64,000 nucleotides of DNA. Origin: Amycolatopsis alba DSM 44262 (GTDB taxonomy: Bacteria > Actinomycetota > Actinomycetes > Mycobacteriales > Pseudonocardiaceae). The DNA is taken from assembly GCF_000384215.1 (NCBI RefSeq), contig NZ_KB913032.1, positions 124,001-188,000 on the forward strand, in the 5' to 3' direction. The notes beneath the pieces were generated by a model, which searched no databases, had not been told where the DNA came from, and saw only the letters and a program-made list of their open reading frames with translations. A program made the position numbers and the translations under genes. Positions 18,112-25,794 of this stretch are shown here, in pieces; the stretch's first letter is position 1; every line of letters begins with the position of its first letter.

Positions 18112-19329
18112 TCACCAGGTGACGGGCAGCTCCCGCGCCGTGTAGAAGACCGCGTTCTCGGCGAATTCCAGTTCGTCCGAGGGCACCGCCAGTTTCAGGG
18201 TCGGAACGCGACGGTAGAGCGTGCCGTAGACGATCTGAAGTTCCACTCGGGCCAGCGGGGCACCCAGGCACAGGTGACTGCCGTGGCCGAAAGCGACGTG
18301 GTGGCGGGTCTTGCGGTGGACGTCGAGCGTGTCGGGATCCGGGAAGGCGGCCTGGTCCCGGTTGGCGGTGCTCTTCACCGCGATGATGCCTTCGCCCGCC
18401 CGGATGAGCCGTCCGCCGACCTCCAGGTCTTCCCGCGCGACACGGCGGGCCTCGGTGTGGGTGATGGACAGGTAGCGCAGGAGTTCTTCCACGGCGTTGG
18501 CCACCACCGCGGGATCGTCGCCGTCCCGGATGGCGCGCAGCTGGTCCGGGTCGGCCAGGAGCGCGATCGTGCCCAGGGTGATCATGGCGGCCGTGGTGTC
18601 GTGCCCGGCCACCAGGAGAAGCTGGCCCAGCGTCGCGATCTCGCGTGCCGTCATCGCGCCGGTCCGGAACTGCTCGACGGCCAGCGTGCTGAGCACGTCC
18701 TCCCCCGGTTTCCCGGCCTTCTCCGCGACCAGGTCCTCCAGGTAGGTGTTCAGTTGCTCGCTGGCGGCCATGGCTTGTCCGGGATCACCTTCGTCCATGA
18801 CGAGCGTGCGGGCCACTCCCTGGAAGAAGTCGCGGTCGGCGTAGGGAACGCCGAGCAGTTCGCAGATCACCCGCGAGGGGACCGGTAACGCGAACGCCTC
18901 GACCAGATCCACCGGCCGAGGACCGGCGAGCAGTTCGCCGACGAGTTCGTCGACGATCCGCTGGATCCGGGGCCGCAGGGCGTCCATCTTCTTGATCGTG
19001 AACTCCGAGGTCAGCAGCCGCCGCTGAGCGGTGTGCTCCGGCGCGTCCATCTGCATCAGCGTTTTCATCCGGGTGTCGCGGGCCTTGCTCACCGCGTTGG
19101 TGTGCGGGAAGGCGGGCCGGGTGGCGTCGACGCTGACCCGCGGGTCGGCCAGCACCGCGCGCACGTCTTCGTGCCGCGTGACCAGCCAGGGTGTACTGCC
19201 GTCCCACAACCGCACCCGCGACACCGGATCATGTTCGGCTCGACGGGTCAGTTCCGGCGCCGGTGCGAGCGGGCAGCCCGCCGCGCGCGCCATCGGAAAG
19301 GACTGTGTCGCCACTTTGTCGTCGGTCAT
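18112..19329 (-). CDS. Cytochrome P450
   Basis: A 405-residue class I bacterial P450, a haem-thiolate monooxygenase needing ferredoxin and reductase partners encoded elsewhere. The I-helix oxygen motif AGHDTT, the K-helix E-x-x-R (EARR region) and the haem ligand loop FGHGSHLCLGAPLAR are all present. The ATG at 19329 follows GGAGGG. Overall composition resembles actinomycete CYP105/CYP107-like enzymes of secondary metabolism or xenobiotic oxidation; the substrate is unknown. It is divergent from a VOC-family gene. Confidence 0.92.
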   Translation of the reverse strand: MTDDKVATQSFPMARAAGCPLAPAPELTRRAEHDPVSRVRLWDGSTPWLVTRHEDVRAVLADPRVSVDATRPAFPHTNAVSKARDTRMKTLMQMDAPEHTAQRRLLTSEFTIKKMDALRPRIQRIVDELVGELLAGPRPVDLVEAFALPVPSRVICELLGVPYADRDFFQGVARTLVMDEGDPGQAMAASEQLNTYLEDLVAEKAGKPGEDVLSTLAVEQFRTGAMTAREIATLGQLLLVAGHDTTAAMITLGTIALLADPDQLRAIRDGDDPAVVANAVEELLRYLSITHTEARRVAREDLEVGGRLIRAGEGIIAVKSTANRDQAAFPDPDTLDVHRKTRHHVAFGHGSHLCLGAPLARVELQIVYGTLYRRVPTLKLAVPSDELEFAENAVFYTARELPVTW

Positions 19330-19413
19330 GGAACCCTCCAGGTATCGGCTGTCCGTGCTTCGTCCGCAGCATGCCGGTGCCGGACACCCCGGTAATCGGA
19401 CAAATAGGATGTG

Positions 19414-19426
19414 ATATGCGTCATAT
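19414..19426. promoter_or_regulatory. Possible operator ATATG-CGT-CATAT
   Basis: A perfect 5+3+5 palindrome in an AT-rich stretch between the divergent P450 and VOC genes, 15 bases before the chosen VOC start. It could be an operator for an unlinked regulator; no regulator is known. Confidence 0.35.
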
Positions 19427-19440
19427 TCGAGGGGGTCACT

Positions 19441-19836
19441 TTGCCGAAAGAGCCGTTCCGGCCACGCGCGAAAATCGCCGTCGTGGTGGTGGACTGCCCC
19501 GACCCGCAAGCCCTCGCCCCCTTCTACGAGGCACTCCTTGGCGTGAGCCGAACCAAGGACGGCACAGACCACGTGCGCCTCACACTCGGCGGCGACCAGC
19601 CCGAACTCGCCCTCCACCGCACCGACCATTACGTCCGCCCGGACTGGAAGCGGGGCGAGCCCGCACAGCAGCTGCATCTGGACCTGCTCGTGGCCGACCT
19701 GGACGAAGCGGAGCGCGAGGTGCTCGCCCTGGGCGGGCACCTCCTCGACGGTTCCGACAAGCCCATCGGCTACCGCGTGTACGCCGATCCGGTCGGGCAT
19801 CCGTTCTGCCTGGTCACCCCCGAAGGTCTCGGCTGA
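19441..19836 (+). CDS. VOC (glyoxalase/bleomycin-resistance fold) family protein
   Basis: A 131-residue two-module beta-alpha-beta protein of the vicinal oxygen chelate superfamily. It starts with IAVVVVDCPDPQALAPFYEALLG and ends with a paired strand VYADPVGHPFCLVTPEG. TTG at 19441 is preferred to an upstream in-frame GTG at 19411 because GAGGGGG is correctly placed and the GTG overlaps a palindrome. Members include glyoxalases, dioxygenases and antibiotic-sequestering proteins; function is undetermined. Confidence 0.75.
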   Translation: MPKEPFRPRAKIAVVVVDCPDPQALAPFYEALLGVSRTKDGTDHVRLTLGGDQPELALHRTDHYVRPDWKRGEPAQQLHLDLLVADLDEAEREVLALGGHLLDGSDKPIGYRVYADPVGHPFCLVTPEGLG

Positions 19837-19876
19837 CCGGCCGGAGCCGCCCGCACGGGTCGTCCGCGTCACAGTA

Positions 19877-19889
19877 AATGTCAGACATT
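19877..19889. promoter_or_regulatory. FadR/GntR-type operator upstream of the regulator
   Basis: The 13-bp palindrome AATGTCAGACATT contains T-GT-N3-AC-A, the FadR-subfamily GntR half-site pattern. It lies 18 bases before the fadR-type ATG and probably mediates autoregulation of the two-gene regulator/exporter operon. Confidence 0.6.
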
Positions 19890-19907
19890 CGGTGTTAGGG
19901 TCCCCTT

Positions 19908-20600
19908 ATGAACGAACTTCGTGCGCCGCGCCGTGTCGCGAGCCTGTCGGCGCAACTGGTGGACACCCTCCGCGAGAAGATCGCCTCCGGCGCATGGCCC
20001 GTCGGGACACGGATCCCGCCGGAACACGATCTGGTCGAGCAGCTGGGCGTCGGGCGCACGACGGTGCGCGAGGCACTCGGCGCGCTGGCGCATCTGGGTT
20101 TGCTGGAGGCCCGGCGGGGCGACGGGACCTATGTCCGGGCATCGAGTGAAATGCACTCGGTCTTGCTGAGGCGCGCCAACACCTCCAGGCGGGACGACGT
20201 GCTGGAACTGCGCGCGGTGCTGGAGGAGTACGCCTCGGGCCTGGCCGCGGCGCGGCGCACCGAAGAAGATCTGGCCTGCCTGCGGCGCCTCCTCGACGAA
20301 GCCGAGACAGCCGCCGGTTCACCGGACACCACCCTCGCCGCCGAGGCCGACGTCCGCTTTCACCAGGCCGTGGTCAACGCCGGCGGGAACCCGCTGCTCA
20401 CCGACGTGTACGACGTCCTCAGCACAGCGGTCGTCGAGCAGATCGGCGACACGCTCTGGCCCAGCGCGACCGCCGCGGAACACGCCGATCTGCACAGGAG
20501 TCTCGTCGAGGCGATCGCCGCCGGCGACGAGGTCGGCGCACGATACCGCGCCGCCGAGATCGTGAAGCTCACCGAGGCCGGAACGGAACGAAGGAAATGA
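19908..20600 (+). CDS. FadR-type GntR family transcriptional regulator
   Basis: A 230-residue repressor. The N-terminal winged helix (about 10-78) contains IPPEHDLVEQLGVGRTTVRE. The C-terminal all-helical FCD domain (about 95-225) has RFHQAVVNAGGNP and HADLHRSLVEAI, which supply the metal/ligand-site histidines. The ATG at 19908 lies just after a matching operator palindrome. Its stop overlaps the start of the MFS gene (ATGA), so the two are one operon and the regulator probably responds to the transported compound. Confidence 0.88.
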   Translation: MNELRAPRRVASLSAQLVDTLREKIASGAWPVGTRIPPEHDLVEQLGVGRTTVREALGALAHLGLLEARRGDGTYVRASSEMHSVLLRRANTSRRDDVLELRAVLEEYASGLAAARRTEEDLACLRRLLDEAETAAGSPDTTLAAEADVRFHQAVVNAGGNPLLTDVYDVLSTAVVEQIGDTLWPSATAAEHADLHRSLVEAIAAGDEVGARYRAAEIVKLTEAGTERRK

Positions 20601-21853
20601 CGATCTCGAACACCTCTCCCGTGGCGACGAGAACCGATCCGATCCGGGCCAAGCCCGCCCTTTCGGCGGGGCTCGTGATCGCGATCCTGTTGGTGGCGGC
20701 CAACTTGCGCGCGACTTTGACGGGCGTCGGCACCCTCCTGCCGTCCATCGAGCACGACACCGGGCTGACCGCCTCGGCGGCCGGTGTCCTGAACACGGTG
20801 CCGCTGCTCATGTTCGCGGTGACGTCACCCTTCGTCGGGCGCGCCTCGCACCGGATCGGCACCACCCGCCTCCTCGTGGTCGCCCTCGCGGTGCTGGCGG
20901 TGGCCACCGTGATCCGGTCCCTGCCGTCGATCGCCTGCCTGTTCCTCGGAACCGTGATCCTCTCGGCGGCGATCGCGGTCGGGAATGTGCTGCTGCCGAC
21001 GGTGATCCGCACCCACGTACCCGGCCCGCGGGCGCACACCGTCAACGCTCTCTACGTCACCGCCATGGGTTTGGTCGCCGCCGTGTCGTCCGGGATTTCG
21101 GTGCCGCTCGCCAAGGTGCTGCCCGGAACCTGGCGTTCCGCCCTCGCCTGGGGTGTGGTGATCGCGCTCGCAGCCCTCGTCGCGTGGCTGCCCCGTCTTC
21201 GCGAAACCCGGTCAGAGGGCGGCGTTCAAGCTCGCGGGAAGCACGCCCGTACTCCCTGGGGATCCTGGCTGGCGTGGCAGGTGTCCTTCTTCATGGGCCT
21301 GCAATCCCTCGTCTTCTACACCGCGATCGCCTGGCTGCCCAGCATTCTCGCCAACCAGGGCATGAGCACCGCGGCGGGCGGCTGGACGCTGTTCTACTAC
21401 CAGCTGATCGGCCTGGTCACCGGGATGGCGCTGCCGTTGCTCACCCGAGGCCGCCACGATCAGCGTTTCACCGCCGCCGCGGCCTCGGTGATCGTCGCCG
21501 CCGGCTTCGCGATCCTGCTCCTCGCCCCCGCGCTCGCGCTCGTGGCGTGCACACTTCTCGGCCTGGGCACCGGCGCCTGTCTCGTGCTCGCCCTGAGCTT
21601 CCAAAGCCAGCGCGCCGCCGGGTCCGGCGAGACCACGGCGCTGGCCGGGATGGCCCAGTCCATCGGCTATCTCGTCGCGGCGGCCGGGCCGTTGCTGCTG
21701 GGCGTTCTCCACGACACCACCGGCAGCTGGACCGGCGCTCTCCTGCTTCTCATCGCGTTGAGCCTTCTCATGGCCGGTGCCGGTTACGGCGCCGGGCGCG
21801 ACCGTCATGTGCAAGGTGGTCGAGACCGGTATCCAGGTCCGAGATCGGAGTGA
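20597..21853 (+). CDS. MFS transporter of the CynX/NimT type
   Basis: A 418-residue major facilitator with about twelve hydrophobic helices. The first helix segment LLVAANLRATLTGVGTLLPS resembles the CynX/NimT (cyanate, 2-nitroimidazole) branch. It overlaps the fadR-type gene by 4 bases. Substrate and direction are not evident; members include amino-acid-like and antibiotic exporters. Two perfect hairpins 70-190 bases downstream probably end the operon. Confidence 0.85.
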   Translation: MTISNTSPVATRTDPIRAKPALSAGLVIAILLVAANLRATLTGVGTLLPSIEHDTGLTASAAGVLNTVPLLMFAVTSPFVGRASHRIGTTRLLVVALAVLAVATVIRSLPSIACLFLGTVILSAAIAVGNVLLPTVIRTHVPGPRAHTVNALYVTAMGLVAAVSSGISVPLAKVLPGTWRSALAWGVVIALAALVAWLPRLRETRSEGGVQARGKHARTPWGSWLAWQVSFFMGLQSLVFYTAIAWLPSILANQGMSTAAGGWTLFYYQLIGLVTGMALPLLTRGRHDQRFTAAAASVIVAAGFAILLLAPALALVACTLLGLGTGACLVLALSFQSQRAAGSGETTALAGMAQSIGYLVAAAGPLLLGVLHDTTGSWTGALLLLIALSLLMAGAGYGAGRDRHVQGGRDRYPGPRSE

Positions 21854-21920
21854 CCCCCCGCGACGGTCACCCTTTGTGCAGGTCAGGCGCAGGTAGGCAA
21901 ATACGCCCTTCGCGTGAGTG

Positions 21921-21967
21921 AGGTGTGTGGAAATAGGGACGTCCAACGTCCCTATTTCCACACACCT
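21921..21967. repeat. 22-bp perfect hairpin with CGTCCAACG loop region
   Basis: Arms at 21921-21942 and 21946-21967 are perfectly complementary over 22 bp with a 3-base CCA loop. The centre reads CGTCCAACG and the outer stem TGTGTGGA/TCCACACA. It lies 68 bases after the MFS stop and may terminate transcription. It is one of a pair with the hairpin at 21992. Confidence 0.8.
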
Positions 21968-21991
21968 TGTCATGACTGGACCGGTCACGCG

Positions 21992-22040
21992 GGACTGTGT
22001 GGATTTTTGCTCGTCCAACGCACCAAAATCCACACAGTCC
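21992..22040. repeat. Second hairpin of the pair, 16-bp perfect outer stem
   Basis: Arms at 21992-22007 and 22025-22040 pair over 16 bp. An inner TGC/GCA pair surrounds a loop with the same CGTCCAACG word as the hairpin 25 bases upstream. Outer TGTGTGGA/TCCACACA is also shared. Other stem positions differ but remain paired, as in a family conserved for structure. Confidence 0.75.
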
Positions 22041-22125
22041 GTGCCGCAGGCACCAGCTCCACCGGTCACGGAAACGACCATGAACAGATCGAATTCCAGA
22101 AGCCCGATATCGCGTCAGGCCGTAC

Positions 22126-22330
22126 TCACGGACATGAGAGCACCACGAACCGCAGCTCGCGCAGGAGACGCCAACCCTGCAGGGCTGCGTTGGCCCGCTC
22201 CTCTACGGCCCGGATCCGGGTGTGTGAGCGGTCGGCCGCCTGCTGGCCTGTGGAGAGATTCGCCCACCGCCCCAGTAGGGCACACGCACGGTGCCGCCGT
22301 AGCCCTTTCTTCCCGTGTTCGCGGCGCTTT
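22126..22330 (-). pseudogene. IS5-type (DDE_Tnp_4) transposase C-terminal remnant
   Basis: Two minus-strand frames together spell the C-terminus of an actinomycete IS5-family DDE transposase: KKGYGGTVRVPYWG in one frame, then GRWANLSTGQQAADRSHTRI and ANAALQGWRLLREL in another. These match the conserved end of such transposases (GY-x-GAGGTVRVPY...RSH-x-KIRALVE...LK-x-WRLLRKLR) as I remember the family. A frameshift lies near 22275, the N-terminal catalytic region is missing, and no terminal inverted repeats were found. Confidence 0.6.
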
Positions 22331-22455
22331 CCGGAGTAGCAGGGGCGGTCGGCGGCGGTCGATCCGCCGGGGCGCATCGGCCAACTTGGGGCGCGAGCGC
22401 AGCAAGCAGGTCGACTGCTTCGCGGATGCAGCGGTAGGCTGCGATACTGGCCTTC

Positions 22456-22998
22456 ATGACTCCAGCGAACCGCCCGGACAAAGTCCACTTGAGGGCGTTC
22501 ACCGAGGCCGACCTCGCCTTTCTCGACCGCCTCTGCACGGATCCCGATGCGCTCGGCGAGTTCGAGTGGCCCGGATTCGGTGATCCGAGGGCACGCCGCA
22601 AGCGATGGGAGATCGACGGGTATATCTCCGCCGAGTCCGCGGCGGTTGCGATCGCGCGGGCCGACGACACGGTTGTCGGCATCGTCTCCTGGAAGCCCCG
22701 CGGCTTCCCCTCGGGTGTCACCTATGAGATCGGCGTGGGGGTGCTCCCCGAGCATCGCAGACAGGGGGTGGGCACGGTGGCGCAGAGCCTGCTCGTGGAC
22801 TACCTGTTCGGCCGCACGACCGCGAACAGAATCGAAGCCCTCACCAATGGCGGTAATCTCGGCGAGCAGAAAGCCCTCGAACGCCTGGGGTTCCGCCGGG
22901 AAGGGGTCATGCGCGGCAGGTCCTTCTACCACGGCGAGTATGTCGATGTGCTCGTCTACGGTCTGCTCCGCTCAGAGCATTGTCCCGGAACGCCATGA
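22456..22998 (+). CDS. GNAT family N-acetyltransferase
   Basis: A 180-residue acetyltransferase resembling the RimJ/RimL type. The acetyl-CoA loop reads RRQGVGT and the C-terminal strands read ALERLGFRREGVMRG, typical of GNAT enzymes acting on small amines or protein N-termini. No strong ribosome-binding site precedes the ATG at 22456. It is surrounded by remnants (transposase piece upstream, interrupted gene downstream), so it may be part of an acquired segment. Confidence 0.83.
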   Translation: MTPANRPDKVHLRAFTEADLAFLDRLCTDPDALGEFEWPGFGDPRARRKRWEIDGYISAESAAVAIARADDTVVGIVSWKPRGFPSGVTYEIGVGVLPEHRRQGVGTVAQSLLVDYLFGRTTANRIEALTNGGNLGEQKALERLGFRREGVMRGRSFYHGEYVDVLVYGLLRSEHCPGTP

Positions 22999-23076
22999 GC
23001 ACTCCTCCCAAACTGTTCAGAGGGAGGCAGGCTTCAGGTCGACGGCCGGGTGATCTCTCCGCCGCCCTGGCCCGGC

Positions 23077-23250
23077 TCACTCGCCGGATTCGTGGCCTAC
23101 TCGCATCCCACGGCTTTCGCCGACCTGCAGTGGCTCGTCTGCCGCCTCGGCCATCGTGGCCGCCGCGCCACAGGAGGTGAAGGTGAACTGCTGACCTCCG
23201 AACCCGCTGTCGTAGTACCACGCGCCGGTGGGCTGCACTCCCTTGAGCTT
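23077..23250 (-). pseudogene. In-frame continuation beyond an amber stop (57 codons)
   Basis: Directly after the TAG of the 76-residue gene at 23251-23481, the same frame stays open for 57 codons to a TGA at 23077-23079. It has coding-like composition: it begins KLKGVQPTGAWYYDSGFGG, then QQFTFTSCGAAATMAEAADE, with mostly G or C in third positions. The simplest reading is one roughly 134-residue gene split by a CAG-to-TAG type nonsense change. Stop-codon readthrough or a sequencing error are alternatives. There is no good internal ribosome-binding site. Confidence 0.5.
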
Positions 23251-23481
23251 CTAGACAGCAACAAATCCCGGTTGTCCGGCACCGTTGGTGTTGGTGACGG
23301 TCAACTCGTAGACCCAGGGGTCCGCGGGACCGCTCTGGACGTAGCTGCCGGTGAGGATCCACGGCCCACCGCCCTGGCTACTGCGGACCGCGCCGGTGAT
23401 GTATTGACGGGCTTCATCGATAGTCAGCGTGTACCGGTTTCCGTACTGATCCTGAATGCAGTCTCCGTCGGAAAAGGCCAT
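23251..23481 (-). CDS. Small hypothetical protein, probably truncated by an amber codon
   Basis: A 76-residue product starting MAFSDGDCIQDQYGNRYTL, with an excellent ribosome-binding site (AAAGGAG, 7 bases before the ATG at 23481). It contains GGPWILTGSY and YELTVTNTNGAGQPGF, suggesting a beta-rich fold. There is no signal peptide or transmembrane helix. I do not recognise the family. The frame ends at TAG but continues in coding style for another 57 codons, so this may be the N-terminal part of a disrupted gene. Confidence 0.6.
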   Translation of the reverse strand: MAFSDGDCIQDQYGNRYTLTIDEARQYITGAVRSSQGGGPWILTGSYVQSGPADPWVYELTVTNTNGAGQPGFVAV

Positions 23482-23797
23482 AGCAGGCTCCTTTGGTCGC
23501 CGGAATACCCTCCGGGCACGCGTGAGCCGACGACGTGACCGCTGGTTTCCGTCGTTTGTCTGGTTCGCCACAAGCCAGGTCGTCGTGGATCGACAAGCGT
23601 TACATGCCGACAGCAGAATTGAGCAGGCAAATCCGGTTTGCTGCCCCATTGGGCAGCCATAAGTACCTGGCGGCAAGGAAATGCTCGCGATCGGAAATCT
23701 ACCGCCGATGCCGATCACACTCCCCAAGACAAGCGACAAAGCGACGCCGGGCGCATGCACCGCGTACCCTGGGCGCAGCACTCAGAGGGCCTGGGAG

Positions 23798-24756
23798 GTG
23801 AGTGCGCTGGAGCTTCGACACCTGCGCTACTTTCTTGCGGTAGCGGACGAAGCGAACTTCACCCGAGCCGCACGACGACTCCATGTCAGCCAGCCCGCCC
23901 TCAGCCAGCAGATTCGCGCGGCTGAAAAGATCGTCGGCGGCGAGCTTTCCACCGTGATCCCCAGGGTGTCCGCCTGACCGCCGCGGGGCAGGCCTTGGTG
24001 GAGCCGGCCAGTAACGCGCTGGCGGTGGTCGCGGAAGGCGTCCGAGAAGCCCGCAATGCGGCTCGCACCGACACAGGGGTCCTGCGTATCGGTTTGTCGT
24101 GGATCGAGGCGCTCGGAGAGTTACAGCAACCGATCTTGTCCGCTTACGCCGAGGCATATCCTGAGACCCACCTCGTCTTCACCTTGCTGGATCCGGGCGA
24201 GCAGTACCATGGCCTGCCAGGCAACGTCGTCGACATCGCTCTCACCCGGTTGCCCCTGGATCCCGAGCAGTGCGCGTGGATTGAACTCTTCGCAGACCAG
24301 CGTGTGGTCGGCGTCGCCGTCGGCAACCCCGTTTTCGACGCACCCGCGGTGCACGTCGCCGACATCATCGACATGCCGGTACCGAACATCGTCCTGAGGA
24401 CGGCGGCGCCATCGGTGCTGTCGTACTGGATGCTCGACGAATTACGTGGCGAGCCCGGTCAACGCGTCGGAGAACTGATCGGATCACCGACAGAGCTTGC
24501 CTACACCGCCCTTCACCACTCGGACCTCATCTGCGCCGGGCCCGGAACAGTGCGCAGGTACCCACCGCTTCCACCGTCGCTTCTCCGTTTCATCGACATC
24601 GTCGACGGTGGAACGAACTGCGCCGTCGTGGCATGCCGGCGCAACGAGAGACGGCCCGCCGTACTGAGGTTCTGCGAGATGGCCAAGAAGGTGACGCGCC
24701 AGCTCGGGCGCTCCCTCCTGCCCTCTGGCACGACGATATTGGGCACGTCGAACTGA
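23798..24756 (+). pseudogene. LysR family transcriptional regulator, frameshifted
   Basis: The N-terminal helix-turn-helix is clear ([36 protein letters not shown]). The frame then runs into TGA at 23975-23977. The rest continues in another frame from about 23950 ([18 protein letters not shown]) through a full effector-binding domain to 24756. Adding one T to the CTTTCC run near 23945 would restore [17 protein letters not shown], the family consensus. So the lesion is a single-base deletion, either real or a homopolymer sequencing error. The GTG start at 23798 is tentative. Confidence 0.8.
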
Positions 24757-24917
24757 CCGACCTCGCCGGAGCGCTCCAAGGCCGACGGCTGGCCATACAC
24801 CCCATTGATCGCGATAACCATGGCCTATTGACCCATTCATTCCATGTATTCGACACACGCCGGCCTCGATGCGAAGCTAGGTCGACGGAAAGGAATCAAG
24901 TATAAGAAGGAATACGA

Positions 24918-25478
24918 ATGCGTAAACATGAGAAGCCAAACGTTCCGCAACGGCGCAATCCAAGGCGGAAAGCGACACTCACCGCCTGCGCAGCGCTGCT
25001 GCTGACGGTTCTCGGCGGCTGGGCGTTGCCCGCGCAAGCGCAGGCTGCTCCTGGGTCGACCTACTACCAGATCGTCAACCGTGACAACCGATGTCTGGCA
25101 GTGTCCGGCGCGGCCACCCACCACGCCGCCCCGGTCGGAGTGCAAACCTGCTCGGGAGCGAGCAACGAACTGTGGGACATCCAGCCGATCGGCGACGGCT
25201 ACTACTTCATCAAGGTGCGGCACACCGGGATGTGCCTCAACGTCGCTTACTTCGGCCAGGCCGACGGGTCCGACATCGTGCAAGCGACGTGCAGCGGCAC
25301 GACCAACGAGCAGTGGCTGCCGCGGGACTCCGGAGACGGCGAATTCTGGCTGGTCGCCCGGCACAGTCAGAAGTGCCTCGACAAGACCGGAGACGACACC
25401 ACCCAGTGGGCCTGCCACAAGAAGTGGGCCTGGTGGCAGCAGTGGCGCTGGTCCGACACCGGTATCCCTGTCGGCTGA
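24918..25478 (+). CDS. Secreted ricin-type beta-trefoil lectin domain protein
   Basis: A 186-residue secreted protein. It has a basic N-terminus, a hydrophobic core TLTACAALLLTVLGGWALPA and an AQAQA-AP cleavage region at about residue 44. A single ricin B-like trefoil follows, with repeated CL and Q-x-W-type words (NRCLAVSG, NELWDIQP, GMCLNVAYF, NEQWLPRD, KCLDKTG). These folds bind carbohydrates. AAGGA precedes the ATG at 24918. No catalytic domain is attached. It lies downstream of the broken lysR gene and near a second, frameshifted ricin-like gene. Confidence 0.82.
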   Translation: MRKHEKPNVPQRRNPRRKATLTACAALLLTVLGGWALPAQAQAAPGSTYYQIVNRDNRCLAVSGAATHHAAPVGVQTCSGASNELWDIQPIGDGYYFIKVRHTGMCLNVAYFGQADGSDIVQATCSGTTNEQWLPRDSGDGEFWLVARHSQKCLDKTGDDTTQWACHKKWAWWQQWRWSDTGIPVG

Positions 25479-25794
25479 CCAGCGCGGGAGGCAACTACTC
25501 GGCGTCACACCATGGCAAGAGTGGTGCGACGCCGAGCCCCGGCCGTCGACATCGGCTTCCTGGCCGGTTCGCCGCGGCCTTGGCGCTCCGCACAACATGA
25601 GCGGCCCTGGGAAAGCTCGATGCCTGCTCTTCACCACCATGGCGACCCTCGCGGCCGAGCGCCGAAACCAGGCTCGCGCGGCGACGACAGCGACCGCTAC
25701 CTCATATTGAGTCTTGCAAGTTCTGCTATGTGGAAGCTAACCTCCGCAGACTGAAATTAGCTGGCATCGCTCGCTTCTACCGGGAGGCGGATCC
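25479..25794. other. 316-base intergenic region before the NCS2 permease
   Basis: No reading frame here has convincing codon bias or a ribosome-binding site. The last 85 bases are AT-richer than the surroundings and contain a plausible promoter for the permease gene. Confidence 0.5.
25714..25743 (+). promoter_or_regulatory. Possible sigma-70 type promoter of the NCS2 permease
   Basis: TTGCAA at 25714-25719 and TAACCT at 25738-25743 are separated by 18 bases, in a locally AT-rich stretch about 50 bases before the permease ATG. The match is reasonable but not decisive in an actinomycete. Confidence 0.35.

Noticed and set aside
22115..22405. A 96-codon minus-strand open frame as an intact gene
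   Set aside because: It is in a different frame from the recognisable transposase words and has no start signal.
25512..25754. An 80-codon open frame before the NCS2 gene
   Set aside because: No ribosome-binding site, poor codon bias, and it overlaps the likely promoter.
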